A stretch of DNA of 64,000 bases from Pseudomonas prosekii (lineage in GTDB: Bacteria > Pseudomonadota > Gammaproteobacteria > Pseudomonadales > Pseudomonadaceae), in NCBI RefSeq assembly GCF_900105155.1, contig NZ_LT629762.1:5403501-5467500 (forward strand), in the 5' to 3' direction. Below the pieces are notes generated by a model. That model saw nothing but the letters and a program-made list of their open reading frames with translations, was not told the origin of the DNA and searched no databases. Positions 45,176-54,317 of this stretch are shown one piece after another. A program made the translations under genes and the position numbers. Each line of letters starts with the position of its first letter. Positions within the stretch are counted from its first letter, which is position 1.

Positions 45176-47356
45176 ATGCTTCGTTCGTTCACACCCACGT
45201 TCACCGGTGCCCTGGCGCTCAGCTTTTCCGCGGTTGTCATGGCCGAGACCCCACCGACGGAACCGCCAAAACCCCAGGATGGCGCAGGCCAGTTGACCCT
45301 CGGGAATGTGAACATCAACGCCGAAGCGGGCATCGCTGGCAGCTCCACCACCGAAGGCACCGGTTCCTACACCACCGGCGCGATGACCACCGCGACCAAA
45401 CTGCCGTTGTCGATTCGCCAGACCCCGCAATCGGTCAGCGTCATCACGCGCCAGCGCATGGATGACCAGGGCATGAACGACGTCAACGACGTGGTCAAAT
45501 ACGCTCCCGGCCTGACCCTGCGCAAGTTCGGCGGCGACCGTCAGCAGTTTCTCGCGCGCGGTTTCACCATCGATAACCTGATGTACGACGGCCTGCCGAC
45601 CAGCCTCAGCACCTTCACGCTCGATACGATTACCGGCGCTGACCTGGCGATGTACGACCGCGTCGAAGTGGTGCGCGGCGCGACGGGCCTGATGACCGGC
45701 GCCGGTAGCCCCTCGGCAACCTTGAACCTGGTGCGCAAGCGTCCGACCGCGACGCCGCAAGTCAGCATCACCACCAGCGCCGGCAGTTGGGATCGCTACC
45801 GCACTGAAGTCGACGCCTCGAACAAACTCAACGAAGCCGGCACCCTTCGTGGTCGCGTCGTCGCGGCTTATGAAGACGATAAAAGCTACATCGATGTTCG
45901 CGACAAACAGCGCCAAACCTTTTACGGCGTGCTGGAAGCGGACCTGAGCGATTCGACCACGTGGACCCTCGGCGCCTCCAAGCAGCGTGACGACGCCACC
46001 TCCGACTGGGGCAGCCTGCCTTCCGGGCGCAATGGCGAAGACTTGAACCTGCCGCGCTCGACGTTCCTCAGCAACGACTGGGCGTACTGGGATCGCGACA
46101 GCGTTTCGATGTTCACCGACCTGACCACGCGCTTCGACAACGGCTGGACCTCGAAACTCGCGTTCGCGAAGATCTGGGCCGAATCCAACACCTTCTCCAG
46201 CTACTTGAACCCGGCGGCCGGCGGCGGTTTTACCCAGTCTTCGGGTCAGTACGACACCACCGACGTGCAAACCAACCTCGACGGCTCGCTGTCGGGCCCG
46301 TTCCAATTGTTTGGGCGCGAACACGAGCTGACGATTGGCGCGAGCCGTCGGCAGGAGAAGTTCGATCAGAAGGGTGGTTTCTGGAACGCGGCGACGCCGG
46401 TCGATATCTACAACTTCGATCACAGCGTGATTGAAAAGCCTGACATCGCCAATCGCCAACCCTACGAAAGCCGCAACACCGCAACCGAGCAAGGCATTTA
46501 CGCGGCCGCGCGCTTCAACCCGATCGACCCGTTGCACGTGATCATCGGCAGCCGTTTGAGCTGGTACGACTACGACAACCGCTCGGGCGCCGGCGACTAC
46601 AAGGTCACCCAGGAAGTCACGCCGTACGCCGGCATCATCTACGACCTGAACGACACGTACTCGGTCTACGCCAGCTACACCGAAATCTTCAAGCCACAAA
46701 CCCAGCAAGACGTCAGCGGCGCCGTGCTGGACCCGATGACTGGCGAAAGCTACGAAATCGGCCTTAAAGGTGAATACTTCAACGGCGGTTTGAACGCTTC
46801 TGTTGCGCTGTTCGACATGACCCAGGAAAACCGCGCCTATGCGATTCCTGACCAACCGGCGAGCTGCCGCGCCACCAACCGCACCTGCTACGAAGCCGCC
46901 GGCGAAGTCCGCAGCCGCGGCATCGACACCGAAATCAGCGGCGCACTCACGCCTAACTGGCAAGCCTCGGCGGCGTACACCTTGGTGCTGAGCCAATACG
47001 TCAAGGACCGCACTTACGACAAAGGTGAGTTGTTCGCGCCGAACCAGCCAAAACACCTGTTCAAAGCCGCGACCACCTACCACTTGCCGGGCAACCTGGA
47101 AAAGGCTCGCATCGGCGCCAACGTACTTGGGCAGAGTTCGACCTACGGCCGCGTCGGCACTGGCCACGCCGAGCAGGACGCGTATGCCGTGGTGGGCCTG
47201 ATGGCCGGCTACGAAATCGACGAGCACTGGGACGCGCGGGTCAACCTGAACAACGTCTTCGACGAGAAATACTGGCAGGGCATCCCGACCGCCAGCGGCA
47301 GCGGCACTTATGGCGATCCGCGCAACGTGATGTTCTCGTTGAAATGGACGCTTTGA
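45176..47356 (+). CDS. TonB-dependent siderophore receptor
   Basis: 726 residues. Signal peptide ends VVMA. The plug domain follows with TATKLPLSIRQTPQSVSVIT, LARGFTIDNLMYDG and YDRVEVVRGATGLMTGAGSP; a 22-strand barrel ends NVFDEKYWQG ... NVMFSLKWTL with the terminal aromatic-containing strand. It lacks the extra 80-residue N-terminal signalling domain of FpvA-type receptors, and no sigma factor pair adjoins it, so it is regulated by Fur alone. The family is close to FhuE-like hydroxamate receptors, so a foreign siderophore is the likely ligand. Confidence 0.93.
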   Translation: MLRSFTPTFTGALALSFSAVVMAETPPTEPPKPQDGAGQLTLGNVNINAEAGIAGSSTTEGTGSYTTGAMTTATKLPLSIRQTPQSVSVITRQRMDDQGMNDVNDVVKYAPGLTLRKFGGDRQQFLARGFTIDNLMYDGLPTSLSTFTLDTITGADLAMYDRVEVVRGATGLMTGAGSPSATLNLVRKRPTATPQVSITTSAGSWDRYRTEVDASNKLNEAGTLRGRVVAAYEDDKSYIDVRDKQRQTFYGVLEADLSDSTTWTLGASKQRDDATSDWGSLPSGRNGEDLNLPRSTFLSNDWAYWDRDSVSMFTDLTTRFDNGWTSKLAFAKIWAESNTFSSYLNPAAGGGFTQSSGQYDTTDVQTNLDGSLSGPFQLFGREHELTIGASRRQEKFDQKGGFWNAATPVDIYNFDHSVIEKPDIANRQPYESRNTATEQGIYAAARFNPIDPLHVIIGSRLSWYDYDNRSGAGDYKVTQEVTPYAGIIYDLNDTYSVYASYTEIFKPQTQQDVSGAVLDPMTGESYEIGLKGEYFNGGLNASVALFDMTQENRAYAIPDQPASCRATNRTCYEAAGEVRSRGIDTEISGALTPNWQASAAYTLVLSQYVKDRTYDKGELFAPNQPKHLFKAATTYHLPGNLEKARIGANVLGQSSTYGRVGTGHAEQDAYAVVGLMAGYEIDEHWDARVNLNNVFDEKYWQGIPTASGSGTYGDPRNVMFSLKWTL

Positions 47357-47394
47357 TCAGAGTTACGAATTAACAAACTAACGCGGCAAGTTCA

Positions 47395-47428
47395 GAAACC
47401 CCGGTCATTGATCGGGGTTTCTTTTTTT
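47395..47428 (+). terminator. Intrinsic terminator of receptor gene
   Basis: GAAACCCCG / CGGGGTTTC with a short GTCATTGAT loop and seven T residues. It overlaps the 3' end of the facing gene. Confidence 0.88.
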
Positions 47429-47776
47429 AAGCGGGGCGGGGGATTTCTCGTTGGAGGAAACATCGGCACTAACCGCCTCGAACCAATCCGCATAAGGCGT
47501 ATTGCGCACCTGTCGCCGATTAAAGTCAGGCTCACCGTCCGCCCACCAAACCGGCCCGCGCTCGCCGAGCGCCACTTTAGCCGTCTGCACATGAGCCCGC
47601 GCAGCCTTCATCTGCGCAGGGTCGCCAGACGCTTTCGCCGCTTTGACCTCGCGCCGCGCGGCCATCAGCTCGTCGACCCAACCTTGTCGCTCAGCTTCAC
47701 TCAGCGAAGGATTGCTGCAGCGCCACAACTGGCCTTTCACCACAAAATAACGCCCGTCAGGCGTGGTCGGGTGCAT
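47405..47776 (-). CDS. Conserved hypothetical protein
   Basis: 123 residues, soluble. Begins MHPTTPDGRYFVVKGQLWRC followed by SNPSLSEAERQGWVDELMAA, a pattern I have seen widely in proteobacterial hypothetical proteins. The middle is a charged helix (REVKAAKASGDPAQMKAARAH). The last codons run into the facing terminator. It follows a small membrane-peptide gene by 13 bases on the same strand. Function unknown. Confidence 0.75.
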   Translation of the reverse strand: MHPTTPDGRYFVVKGQLWRCSNPSLSEAERQGWVDELMAARREVKAAKASGDPAQMKAARAHVQTAKVALGERGPVWWADGEPDFNRRQVRNTPYADWFEAVSADVSSNEKSPAPLKKRNPDQ

Positions 47777-47789
47777 CAGCGCCAGTACA

Positions 47790-47969
47790 TCAATTTGAAC
47801 TCAGGCTGACCGCCCAGCCTCGGGCCATCGGCGCGCGGCGTTCGCGATAAACGCTCACTGCAACAGGTGGTTGATAACGGCGTGCGATTCGCAGCACTCC
47901 CCACAACATCGCCAAGGCTACTGCCATCCAAGCCGCGATCATGCTGAAGATTGTCATTGCAAGGCTCAT
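47790..47969 (-). CDS. 59-residue membrane peptide
   Basis: MSLAMTIFSMIAAWMAVALA then MLWGVLRIARRYQPP: one helix followed by a basic tail of about 25 residues. GGAGGAATTT directly precedes the ATG, so the start is firm and the four-codon upstream extension is rejected. Likely cotranscribed with the conserved hypothetical gene behind it. Confidence 0.7.
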   Translation of the reverse strand: MSLAMTIFSMIAAWMAVALAMLWGVLRIARRYQPPVAVSVYRERRAPMARGWAVSLSSN

Positions 47970-48055
47970 AAATTCCTCCACTGCTTTGTCGTCTTCTTGC
48001 TCTCCTTATAGGTGACCCCGGGTTTTTCAGGGGATTCAAAATTTCTGCATCTGGA

Positions 48056-49060
48056 TTAATTCACCCGTACCAGCGCCGTGCTCGCGCGCAATGTCACCTC
48101 GAACGGCAACACCACATGCCGCTGCGCAATCGGCTGCTTCTCGATCAGCGCGATGAGCATTTCCACGGCTTTCTGGCCGAAGACTTCGGCGGGTTGGGTG
48201 ATGGTGGTCAGCGGCGGGTCGCAGTAAGCGGCGAACGGGATGTCGTCGAAGCCGACCAGTGAAACGTCTTCGGGCACCCGCAAGCCTTGTTGTTTGATCT
48301 GCTTCAGCGCGCCGATGGCCATTTCATCGTTTTCGCAGAACAGCGCGGTAGGGCGCTCGGGCAATCGCAACATCGCCGCCGCGCCGTCGTCGCCGGCCTG
48401 CAAACTGAAGTCGCCGTGGCAGATCAGTTCGGGGTCGCACGCGAGGCCGGCGTCGCGCAATGCATCCTGGTAACCGGCGACGCGCTCGCGGGTCAGCGGG
48501 CTGCTTTTCGGGCCTTTGATCAGGCCGATGCGCCGGTGGCCGAGGCTGATCAGGTGTTCGGTCATGGCTTTCGCGGCGGCGCGGTTGTCGAGGCTGATGG
48601 TGGGGTGGCGGCCGCCCTGAATCACTTCGCAGGCGTTGACGATCGGCGGCAGTTCGGCGTCGGGCGCGGACGCTTCGAATGGGTCGTAGGCGCGCAACTG
48701 GATCACGCCGTCGGCCTGGTGCGCGTACACCAGCGCGGCGAATTCGCGCTCGATTTCTTCACGGCCCTGGGTGTCGCACAGCAGCAGTCGATAGCCCGCC
48801 GCTTGCGCCGCTTGTTGCGCGCCGCTGATGACCCGGGCGAAAAACACGTTGGCAATCGCCGGCACCAGAATCACCAGGTTGCCGGTGCGCCGTGAACGAA
48901 ATTGCACCGCCATCAAGTTCGGTCGGTAGCCGGCCTTCGCCACAGCGGCGTTGACCTTGTCCCGCGTGTCGGGCAGCACGCGCTCGGGCGATTTCAGGGT
49001 TCGCGACACCGTGGCCACCGAAACCCCGGCCAGTCGGGCTACTTCACGGATATTGGACAA
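48056..49060 (-). CDS. LacI-family transcriptional regulator
   Basis: 334 residues. N-terminal helix-turn-helix and hinge (NIREVARLAGVSVATVSRTL ... YRPNLMAVQFRSRR), then a periplasmic-binding-protein-like sugar-sensing domain (VIQLRAYDP, GHRRIGLIKGP, LVGFDDIPFA). A TTG start is preferred because GAGG lies five bases before it and relatives begin MSNIREVARLAG; a GTG two codons earlier is the alternative. It faces away from a three-gene catabolic operon and almost surely controls it through the palindrome at 49186-49203. Confidence 0.9.
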   Translation of the reverse strand: MSNIREVARLAGVSVATVSRTLKSPERVLPDTRDKVNAAVAKAGYRPNLMAVQFRSRRTGNLVILVPAIANVFFARVISGAQQAAQAAGYRLLLCDTQGREEIEREFAALVYAHQADGVIQLRAYDPFEASAPDAELPPIVNACEVIQGGRHPTISLDNRAAAKAMTEHLISLGHRRIGLIKGPKSSPLTRERVAGYQDALRDAGLACDPELICHGDFSLQAGDDGAAAMLRLPERPTALFCENDEMAIGALKQIKQQGLRVPEDVSLVGFDDIPFAAYCDPPLTTITQPAEVFGQKAVEMLIALIEKQPIAQRHVVLPFEVTLRASTALVRVN

Positions 49061-49185
49061 GCTCACCTCGATTTCGAACAGCGCGGCCGGCGAGCTTACC
49101 GCAGGTCGGCGTTGCGCTGAAATGTGCGGGTTTTTTAGCCTCGGGGGTTTGACACTTTGGCGAACTCAGCCTAAATTTCCGCCAC

Positions 49186-49203
49186 GATGTAACCGGTTAC
49201 ATC
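49186..49203. promoter_or_regulatory. LacI-family operator
   Basis: GATGTAACCGGTTACATC is a perfect 18-base palindrome with the central CG pair characteristic of LacI/GalR operators. It lies 53 bases before the oxidoreductase start and 126 bases before the regulator start. Confidence 0.85.
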
Positions 49204-49256
49204 ATAGCCAGTTACCAGCCGCTTTCCACCGAGCGCTTCTGAAGAGAACCAACGCG

Positions 49257-50435
49257 ATGAACCTGCCAGTGGCAAAAATACGAATGGGTTTTGTCGGCGG
49301 CGGCGAGGGTGCTTTCATCGCCCAGGCGCACCGTCAGGCGGCCGGGCTCGACGGCCGTTTCGAGCTGGTGTGCGGCGCCTTCAGCCGCAACCCGCAAAAC
49401 ACCCAGGACACCGGCGCGGCGCTGGGTTTGCCGGCATCGCGCTGCTACAGCGACTGGCAACAAATGCTCGACACCGAGCGCACGCTGCCCGAAGCGCAGC
49501 GCATGCAACTGGTGGTGATCGTCACGCCCAACCACCTGCACGCACCCGTTGCCAGCCAGGCGTTGAGCGCCGGGTTTCACGTGTTCAGCGAAAAACCGGC
49601 GGCGCTGAATCTGGCCGAGGTGCTTGCGTTGAAAGACGTGGTACAGCGCAGCAGTCGCCTGTATGGGCTGGCCCACACTTACCTCGGTTACCCGATGGTC
49701 TGGCAGGCGCGTGAGATGGTGCGCAGCGGCGTGATCGGCGCGCTGCGCAAGGTGATCGTCGAGTACCCGCAAGGCTGGCTCAGCGCGGATGTGGCCGGGC
49801 AGGGCAACAAGCAAGCCGAATGGCGCGACAACCCTGAGTTGTCGGGATTGGGCGGCTGCATTGGCGACATTGGCACGCACGCGTTTTCCCTCGCCGAATT
49901 TGTCGCTGATCAACCGATCCGGCAGTTATGCGCGATGTTGGGCGTGCACATCGCCGGGCGGCAACTGGATGACGACGCCTCGATGCTGTTCAAAATGGCC
50001 GACGGCGCCAGTGGCGTGTTGATCGCCAGCCAAGTCTGCGCTGGCGAAGAAAACCCGCTGAAGATTCGTCTCTACGGCGACAAGGGTGGCCTCGAATGGC
50101 GTCAGGAAGAGCCCGCCAGCCTGATCCACCGCGCCCTCGATCAACCCATGCGCGTGTTGCGTTCCGGCGTCGGCCAGCCGTGGTTATGCGCCGCCGCCAG
50201 CCAGCGCATGCGTTTGCCGGCCGGCCACCCGGAAGGCTATCTCGAAGCCATGGCCAACCTTTACGGCGACCTCGCCAATGCGATCCGTGGCCACGCCCAA
50301 GGGCAAACCAGCGGCCACGATGCGCCCGGCGTGCCGGGCATCGAAGTCGGCCTGCGCGGCATGGCGTTTATCGAAACGGTGATCGCCAACCACCGCGGTG
50401 ACGCCAAGTGGACCGATCTGGTCTGTACCCCATGA
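49257..50435 (+). CDS. Gfo/Idh/MocA-family oxidoreductase
   Basis: 392 residues. The N-terminal Rossmann domain has IRMGFVGGGEGAFIAQAHR; VFSEKPAALN supplies the EKP motif for cofactor and substrate binding; GGCIGDIGTHAFSL holds the catalytic Asp and His. It oxidises a hydroxyl of a sugar or cyclitol with NAD(P). The stop overlaps the ATG of the following reading frame. First gene of the LacI-controlled operon. Confidence 0.92.
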   Translation: MNLPVAKIRMGFVGGGEGAFIAQAHRQAAGLDGRFELVCGAFSRNPQNTQDTGAALGLPASRCYSDWQQMLDTERTLPEAQRMQLVVIVTPNHLHAPVASQALSAGFHVFSEKPAALNLAEVLALKDVVQRSSRLYGLAHTYLGYPMVWQAREMVRSGVIGALRKVIVEYPQGWLSADVAGQGNKQAEWRDNPELSGLGGCIGDIGTHAFSLAEFVADQPIRQLCAMLGVHIAGRQLDDDASMLFKMADGASGVLIASQVCAGEENPLKIRLYGDKGGLEWRQEEPASLIHRALDQPMRVLRSGVGQPWLCAAASQRMRLPAGHPEGYLEAMANLYGDLANAIRGHAQGQTSGHDAPGVPGIEVGLRGMAFIETVIANHRGDAKWTDLVCTP

Positions 50436-50452
50436 CTCTGGAGAATCCTGCC

Positions 50453-51535
50453 GTGAACGACATCGTCCAACCCCCGACCGGCCTGCGCGGCCCGGGGATT
50501 TTCCTCGCGCAATTCATGTCCGCCGAAGCGCCGTTCGACAGCTTGGCGAACATCGCCCAGTGGGCCGCGTCGCAAGGCTACAAAGCGATTCAACTGCCAA
50601 CCTTGGGCACGCAATTCATCGACCTGGCGCGCGCGGCAGACAGTCAGGATTACTGCGATGAGCTGAAGGCGATTTGCGCGCAGGCAGGCGTCGAAATCAG
50701 TGAGCTGTCGACCCACCTGCAAGGCCAGTTGGTCGCTGTGCACCCGGCGTTCGACACGCTGTTCGACGACTTCGCCCCAGCGCATCTGCGCGGTCAACCG
50801 CAGGCGCGCACCGAGTGGGCGGTCGAGCAATTGAAGCTCGCCGCGCGCGCCAGTCAACGCTTGGGATTGACCGCGCACGCGACGTTTTCCGGGGCGCTGC
50901 TGTGGCCGTACATTTACCCATGGCCGCAACGGCCTAGCGGCTTGGTCGAGCAGGGTTTTGCCGAACTGGCCAAGCGCTGGTTGCCGATCCTCGACTGTTT
51001 TGCAGAGGCCGGCGTGGATCTTTGCTACGAAATTCATCCCGGCGAAGACCTGCACGACGGCGCCTCGTTCGAGCGTTTTCTCGACGCGGTCAATCACCAT
51101 CCGCGCGCAGCGATCCTTTACGACCCGAGCCATTTGCTGCTGCAGCAAATGGACTATCTGGGCTTCATCGACCGTTACCACGAGCGGATTCGCATGTTCC
51201 ACGTCAAGGACGCCGAGTTCCGCCCCGATGCGCGCTCCGGGGTCTACGGCGGTTATCAGGGCTGGGTCGAGCGGCCAGGGCGCTTCCGTTCGCTGGGCGA
51301 TGGCCAGATCGATTTCAAATCGATTTTCAGCAAACTCACCCAATACGATTTCAGCGGCTGGGCGGTGCTGGAGTGGGAATGTTGCCTCAAGGATTCGGCA
51401 CAGGGCGCGGCTGAAGGTGCCGCGTTTATTCAGCGGCACATGATCAGCAAAACGCAAAAGGCCTTTGACGATTTCGCCGGTGTCTCGGCCGATGAAGCGT
51501 CCAACCGCCGTTTGCTGGGGTTGCCTGACGCCTGA
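50453..51535 (+). CDS. Sugar phosphate isomerase/epimerase-family TIM barrel
   Basis: 360 residues of the xylose-isomerase-like TIM-barrel superfamily. Metal ligands are visible in YEIHPGEDLHD, YDPSHLLLQ, HVKDAEF and VLEWECCLKD. The likely role is isomerising or dehydrating the keto product of the neighbouring oxidoreductase. The GTG has GGAG nine bases before it; an ATG seven codons earlier overlaps the preceding stop (ATGA) and could also start translation. Confidence 0.9.
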   Translation: MNDIVQPPTGLRGPGIFLAQFMSAEAPFDSLANIAQWAASQGYKAIQLPTLGTQFIDLARAADSQDYCDELKAICAQAGVEISELSTHLQGQLVAVHPAFDTLFDDFAPAHLRGQPQARTEWAVEQLKLAARASQRLGLTAHATFSGALLWPYIYPWPQRPSGLVEQGFAELAKRWLPILDCFAEAGVDLCYEIHPGEDLHDGASFERFLDAVNHHPRAAILYDPSHLLLQQMDYLGFIDRYHERIRMFHVKDAEFRPDARSGVYGGYQGWVERPGRFRSLGDGQIDFKSIFSKLTQYDFSGWAVLEWECCLKDSAQGAAEGAAFIQRHMISKTQKAFDDFAGVSADEASNRRLLGLPDA

Positions 51536-51605
51536 AATTGCCAGGCTACAAAGCTCTGATCTGGCTCTGATTTGAAAAGAAAATAACAATAAAAAGGTGA
51601 TTTGA

Positions 51606-52835
51606 ATGACGACGATGACCGCGCGACTCAGCGCAATGATGTTCCTGCAGTTTTTCATCTGGGGTGGCTGGTTTGTCACCCTCGGCACGTTCCTCGCCAG
51701 CAATCTTGGCGCCAGTGGCGGGCAGATCGGCATGGCGTTTTCGACGCAGTCGTGGGGCGCGATCATCGCGCCGTTTGTGATTGGCTTGATCGCCGACCGT
51801 TTCTTCAACGCCGAGCGCATTCTCGCGGTGCTGCACCTGATCGGCGCCGTGTTGCTGTATCAACTTTATCGCGCGCCGGATTTCGCCACGTTTTACCCGT
51901 ACGTGCTGGCCTACATGATGATCTATATGCCGACGTTGGCATTGGTCAACTCGGTGGCGTTCCGGCAGATGAGCGACCCGGCACTGGAGTTTTCGCGCAT
52001 CCGCGTGTGGGGCACGATTGGCTGGATTGTCGCCGGCGTGGTCATCAGTTTTGTGTTCGCCTGGGACTCGCAAGCGGCGATTTCCAGCGGTGGGTTGCGC
52101 AACACTTTTTTGATGGCGGCAATTGCCTCGCTGCTGCTCGGCCTCTATAGCTTCACGCTGCCGCGCACCGCGCCGTTGAAGGCTGAAGCGGGCGGCGGTC
52201 TCAAGCAAATGCTCGGTCTGGATGCCTTGGGTTTGTTGAAGGATCGCAGCTATCTGGTGTTCTTCATTGCCTCGATTCTGATCTGCATTCCGCTGGCGTT
52301 TTATTACCAGAATGCCAACCCGTTCCTCGCCGAAATCGGCGTGACCAACCCCACGGCAAAAATGGCCATCGGGCAGGTCTCCGAAGTGCTGTTCATGCTG
52401 TTGCTGCCGTTGTTCATCCACCGTTTCGGGATCAAGATCGCGCTGTTGGTGGGCATGCTCGCGTGGGCGTTGCGCTATTTGCTGTTCGCGTACGGCAACA
52501 ACGGCGACCTGGCGTTCATGCTGTTCACCGGCATCGCGCTGCACGGCATCTGCTACGACTTCTTCTTCGTTTCCGGGCAGATCTACACCGACGCGAAAGC
52601 GCCGGAACGCTTCAGAAGTTCGGCGCAAGGCTTGATCACTCTGGCGACTTACGGCTTGGGCATGTTGATCGGTTTCTGGGTCGCCGGGCAGGTCACCGAC
52701 CATTACGCTGCGGCCAGCAGTCACGACTGGAAAAGCATCTGGCTGTTCCCGGCAGGTTTTGCGCTGGTGATTTTTCTGTGTTTTTCGCTGGCCTTCAAAG
52801 GTCGGCAACCAGCGGCGGTGCAACCGACGGTTTGA
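51606..52835 (+). CDS. NHS-type MFS permease
   Basis: 409 residues, 12 membrane helices, of the nucleoside:H+ symporter branch (NupG-like): MFLQFFIWGGWFVTLGTFL, GLIADRFFNAERILA, RIRVWGTIGWIVAG and YDFFFVSGQIYTD. Members found beside Gfo/Idh/MocA and TIM-barrel genes probably carry a sugar or cyclitol instead of nucleosides. AAAAGGTGATTTGA precedes the ATG. It ends the LacI-controlled operon. Confidence 0.88.
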   Translation: MTTMTARLSAMMFLQFFIWGGWFVTLGTFLASNLGASGGQIGMAFSTQSWGAIIAPFVIGLIADRFFNAERILAVLHLIGAVLLYQLYRAPDFATFYPYVLAYMMIYMPTLALVNSVAFRQMSDPALEFSRIRVWGTIGWIVAGVVISFVFAWDSQAAISSGGLRNTFLMAAIASLLLGLYSFTLPRTAPLKAEAGGGLKQMLGLDALGLLKDRSYLVFFIASILICIPLAFYYQNANPFLAEIGVTNPTAKMAIGQVSEVLFMLLLPLFIHRFGIKIALLVGMLAWALRYLLFAYGNNGDLAFMLFTGIALHGICYDFFFVSGQIYTDAKAPERFRSSAQGLITLATYGLGMLIGFWVAGQVTDHYAAASSHDWKSIWLFPAGFALVIFLCFSLAFKGRQPAAVQPTV

Positions 52836-52848
52836 CGGCGTTCACCTG

Positions 52849-53226
52849 CTAACGACCGACCAATGGATAGTGCTTGATACGGCACGGATAGCTGTTGCCG
52901 TCACCCTTGCAGATACCGTCCAGATAGCGGTAGTCGATCTGCACGGATTGGCCTTTTTTCGGCCATTGGCGGCGGGGCAGGGTCGATTGATAGTCTTTGG
53001 TTTCCGGGGTGAACGTCAGGCTCGCATTTTCTTCAGGGCAGTCCGCCGTCGCTTGCCGGGAACTGACTTTCACCACCCGCGCTTGCAGTTGTGGGTACGG
53101 CTGTTTGACCACTTCGGTGATCAGCACATTCAGGCTGCAAATCTGCCACGTCGAGGCGTGTGCGGGTGCGCTCATTGCGGCTAACGCCGAAAGGGCAAAT
53201 ACGTAGCGCGCGGTGTGTTTGATCAT
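52849..53226 (-). CDS. Small secreted protein, intact paralogue of the broken gene at 3.3-3.7 kb
   Basis: 125 residues with a signal peptide (FALSALAAMSAPAHA). The mature part has STWQICSLNVLITEVVKQPY, a beta-rich middle and DGICKGDGNSYPCRIKHYPL. Four Cys suggest two disulphides. Beta-stranded and periplasmic; function unknown. AGGGC lies before the ATG. It converges on the permease gene with 13 bases between, leaving no room for a separate terminator. Confidence 0.8.
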   Translation of the reverse strand: MIKHTARYVFALSALAAMSAPAHASTWQICSLNVLITEVVKQPYPQLQARVVKVSSRQATADCPEENASLTFTPETKDYQSTLPRRQWPKKGQSVQIDYRYLDGICKGDGNSYPCRIKHYPLVGR

Positions 53227-53310
53227 GATTGCCCTGGCCCGTAAGGCTGACGTTGAACAGCAAGTCGAACAGAAAGTCAGCGCAGCATAGTGGATTTGTT
53301 TGGTGTCCTC

Positions 53311-54243
53311 TCAGGGTTTTTGCCGATTCTCCGAGCGCACCACCAGCCAGATCCCGACCGCAGAAACCGCCATGCCCAGCGCCATTTGCCACGACAGCGG
53401 TTCATCGAACATCGCCCAGGCCCAGAGCATGGTGACCGGCGGGCTCAGGTACAAAATACTCGCGACGCGGGTGGCGCTGGCGCGGCGCAGGCAGATCCAG
53501 TACAGGCCGTAGCCGCCAATGGTCGACAGCCCGACGGTCCACAAAACGCTCAAGGCAAAGCCGCTGCTTGGGATCGGCGCGAGGCTGCCGTGCCAACCCT
53601 CGATGACGCCGAACGCAACGCTCGACACACAACATTGCAGCCACAGGTTGGGCAGCAGATCCATCGACTGCGTGGCGGGCAGATGCTTCTGCCACAGCGT
53701 CGCCACCGCCAGCGACAACATGCCCAGCAGCGGCAAGCCATACGCCCACAACGGCGCATCGCCCCACGCCAGCGCGCCGTGCGTAACCAGCACCACGCCG
53801 AGCAAACCGACGAGCAATCCCGCCCAGACTTGCCATACCAGACGTTGGCGCAACACCAGCGCAGCGAGCAGCGCCATGCCCATCGGCAGCAAATCAGCGA
53901 ACAACGCGGCGAGGCCGGCCGGCACGCCCAGCGCAATCCCTTGAATCACGCCAAACAGGTAACCGCTCATTGCCAGCAAGCCGATACCGGCGTTTTTCAG
54001 CAATGTCACCGGTGAGGTTCGCCGTAGCTGTCGGGCGACGAAGGGCAACAGGATCAGCGTCACCACCACGCAGCGCCAGAACACCACCAACAGCGCCGGC
54101 GCGTAATCAATCGAGAAGCGCGCGCCGACAAAACCCGAGCTCCACGTCAAGATCAACGCCGCTTCGAGCAAGGGCAGGGGGATCGCCTGACGCCAGTCAG
54201 TCGCGGGTTTTGTTTTGCAGACAATCGGTAGGGGCTGGTTCAT
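53311..54243 (-). CDS. EamA/DMT-family exporter
   Basis: 310 residues, ten membrane helices in two EamA repeats (LILTWSSGFVGARFSIDYAP opening the first). Such proteins export amino acids or small metabolites. A LysR regulator gene diverges from it with 74 bases between, the usual arrangement for a metabolite-induced exporter. A GTG two codons earlier is another possible start. Confidence 0.9.
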   Translation of the reverse strand: MNQPLPIVCKTKPATDWRQAIPLPLLEAALILTWSSGFVGARFSIDYAPALLVVFWRCVVVTLILLPFVARQLRRTSPVTLLKNAGIGLLAMSGYLFGVIQGIALGVPAGLAALFADLLPMGMALLAALVLRQRLVWQVWAGLLVGLLGVVLVTHGALAWGDAPLWAYGLPLLGMLSLAVATLWQKHLPATQSMDLLPNLWLQCCVSSVAFGVIEGWHGSLAPIPSSGFALSVLWTVGLSTIGGYGLYWICLRRASATRVASILYLSPPVTMLWAWAMFDEPLSWQMALGMAVSAVGIWLVVRSENRQKP

Positions 54244-54317
54244 TGCCACAGGCTACGAAAGCTGGCTAATCTAATAAATCAAAATATAGTGCAGAAGTTC
54301 TTCACAAAGAGTGAACC

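Noticed and set aside
45047..47227. 726-codon open frame opposite the siderophore receptor
   Set aside because: Antisense shadow; low-complexity Val/Gly/Ala/Arg composition and no ribosome site.
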